Positions 5,611 to 6,103 of a DNA stretch of 6,103 nt are shown here, in pieces. The notes under the pieces were generated by a model. It saw only the letters and a program-made list of their open reading frames with translations. It did no database searches and was not told the DNA's origin. The stretch covers positions 1 through 6,103 of the forward strand of contig JBGPKH010000554.1 in NCBI GenBank assembly GCA_041485845.1, read 5' to 3'. Each line of letters begins with the position of its first letter. Position 1 is the stretch's first letter. Made by a program: the position numbers and the translations under genes. This stretch comes from OMOG01 sp041485845. Lineage in GTDB: Bacteria; Acidobacteriota; Terriglobia; Bryobacterales; Bryobacteraceae.

Positions 5611-5690
5611 TCGGCCTCGCGCATCGGCTCTTCCAGCATCGCCCGCCTGCCGTCGCCGGAGCGGCGCTCCCGCGCGGTTGCGGACGCATG
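5611..5690 (-). pseudogene. Degenerate partial copy of the glycosidase C-terminal region
   Basis: Aligned without gaps to 6021-6100 (offset 410), 60 of 80 bases match, and 43 of 50 match in the core 5611-5660. Similarity stops abruptly below 5611. On the minus strand the copy reads RRSGDGRRAMLEEPMREAE, against RQSGNGMRAMLEGPVREAA in the glycosidase (13 of 19 identical). The frame is still open, but of the seven core differences six change an amino acid, so constraint appears relaxed. The beta-sandwich that should follow (VYVNDKRAG onward) is absent and replaced by unrelated sequence. It is best explained as the leftover of a second, tandem paralogue. Confidence 0.65.
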
Positions 5691-5747
5691 ATCCTCGCGA
5701 GCCAGGTCAAGGTAGTGCTGAATTGGAACTCCGAGGTGCGTCGCTGA
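5688..5747 (+). other. Possible plus-strand protein tail fragment
   Basis: From the ATG at 5688 the plus strand reads MILASQVKVVLNWNSEVRR and then TGA. The ending VVLNWxxEVRR resembles, from memory, the last residues (VVLNWTxxLKR) of acidobacterial proteins with TolB-like/PD40 repeats, often fused to protein kinases. It overlaps the antisense glycosidase-like fragment by three bases, and nothing upstream supports a complete gene. This may be coincidence. Confidence 0.15.
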
Positions 5748-5755
5748 AACGACCA

Positions 5756-6103
5756 TCACCGCGCCACCAGCCGCACCGGCCCCAGCAGGCCCGAAGGCAG
5801 CGGCTGCAAGTTATTCATATCCTGCGCCTGGAATCGCTCGCCGTATTTTGCAGTGAGCGCCTTGTAATCCGGCAGCGGACCCTTGGCCAGCAGATTCACC
5901 GCAGTATTGGCCACCACGATGCGCAGCGTGTTCTTGCCCCGGCGCAACAGTCCGGTGACATTGACCTCGTAAGGCGCGCACCACACCGACCCGGCGCGTT
6001 TGTCGTTCACGTAAACCACCGCGGCCTCGCGCACCGGGCCTTCCAGCATGGCCCGCATGCCGTTGCCGGATTGCCTCTCCTGCGTCGTGACGGGCGCGCC
6101 CTC
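5756..6103 (-). CDS. Glycoside hydrolase C-terminal part, GH106/GH2-like (5' end beyond the window)
   Basis: The last 115 codons of a larger gene enter from the right edge and stop at TGA (5758-5756). The segment VYVNDKRAGSVWCAPYEVNV (30-49), then TGLLRRGKNTLRIVVAN (50-66), is the galactose-binding-like beta-sandwich signature found in GH2-type sugar-binding domains and at the C-terminus of GH106-type alpha-L-rhamnosidases. The ending LPSGLLGPVRL (102-112) is also typical of those large enzymes. They cleave glycosidic bonds of plant or microbial polysaccharides and are usually exported. The catalytic domain is out of view, so the exact family and substrate cannot be fixed. The reading frame is open to base 6103, and the methionines visible near 6058 are internal. 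A decayed copy of part of this region lies just downstream at 5611-5690. Confidence 0.8.
   Translation of the reverse strand, partial: EGAPVTTQERQSGNGMRAMLEGPVREAAVVYVNDKRAGSVWCAPYEVNVTGLLRRGKNTLRIVVANTAVNLLAKGPLPDYKALTAKYGERFQAQDMNNLQPLPSGLLGPVRLVAR
6021..6100 (-). repeat. Parent copy of the duplicated segment, inside the glycosidase gene
   Basis: This is the intact counterpart of the degenerate copy at 5611-5690, lying in the same orientation 410 bp away. It encodes the residues just before and into the first strand of the glycosidase C-terminal domain. Similarity may extend past the right edge of the window, so its full length is unknown. Confidence 0.65.

Larger units (their letters stand above)
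5468..5755. other. Gap with gene fragments, no intact gene seen
   Basis: This stretch lies between the stop of the plus-strand remnant and the stop of the minus-strand glycosidase. Open frames of 68-102 codons cross it on both strands, but none has a ribosome binding site or a coherent domain. It contains a degenerate copy of part of the glycosidase gene (5611-5690) and, more doubtfully, a short plus-strand protein tail (5688-5747). I find no clear terminator hairpin for the converging ends. Confidence 0.6.

Noticed and set aside
5451..5759. A 102-codon minus-strand open frame as a separate gene
   Set aside because: There is no ribosome binding site and no coherent domain. Its only recognisable part is the degenerate copy of the glycosidase segment.
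1..6103. CRISPR array, tRNA, rRNA, complete insertion sequence or replication origin
   Set aside because: I saw no regularly spaced direct repeats, no cloverleaf-like or rRNA-like sequence, no transposase or integrase motifs and no terminal inverted repeats bounding a gene.

Overview
The window looks like chromosomal DNA of an acidobacterium, most like the Solibacter/Bryobacter group. This is inferred from gene content and style, not from a search. The pointers are a high GC content, an Oar-like TonB-dependent receptor with an N-terminal carboxypeptidase-regulatory-like domain, a small-protein/nucleotidyltransferase pair of a type I associate with acidobacteria, a 'post-COAP-1'-type C-terminal segment and a GH106/GH2-like glycosidase tail.

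Layout, left to right. (1) 1-797, minus: the first 265 codons of a secreted TonB-dependent outer-membrane receptor that runs off the left edge, with a strong Shine-Dalgarno site. (2) 798-1114: intergenic DNA between divergent genes, holding two inverted repeats and an extended -10 promoter. (3) 1115-3010, plus: an exported alpha-amino acid ester hydrolase/CocE-type serine hydrolase with a complete catalytic triad and carboxylate cluster. (4) 3017-3638, minus: an overlapping two-gene, toxin-antitoxin-like module made of a 66-aa partner protein and a 157-aa AbiEii/DUF6036-like nucleotidyltransferase. The usual D-x-D metal motif of the nucleotidyltransferase has become D-x-G. (5) 3705-5120, minus: an S8 (subtilisin-like) peptidase with an intact triad, a pro-region-like N-terminus and no obvious signal peptide, preceded by a consensus TTGACA promoter. 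(6) 5121-5755: a zone of gene fragments, with the C-terminal end of a secreted-protein domain on the plus strand and a degenerate partial copy of the glycosidase tail. (7) 5756-6103, minus: the C-terminal 115 codons of a glycoside hydrolase that enters from the right edge.

The genes do not form one pathway. The receptor, the exported hydrolase and the glycosidase fit a polymer- or peptide-scavenging lifestyle. The minus-strand peptidase and toxin-antitoxin-like pair lie close together but each has its own promoter-like sequence. A recurring feature is that three promoter candidates place the -10 hexamer only 7-9 nt before the ATG, with no Shine-Dalgarno site. This suggests leaderless transcripts, in contrast to the receptor gene with its clear AAGGAG. 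The observations most worth a second look are the altered nucleotidyltransferase motif, the 53-nt gene overlap, the leaderless architecture and the duplicated glycosidase tail.
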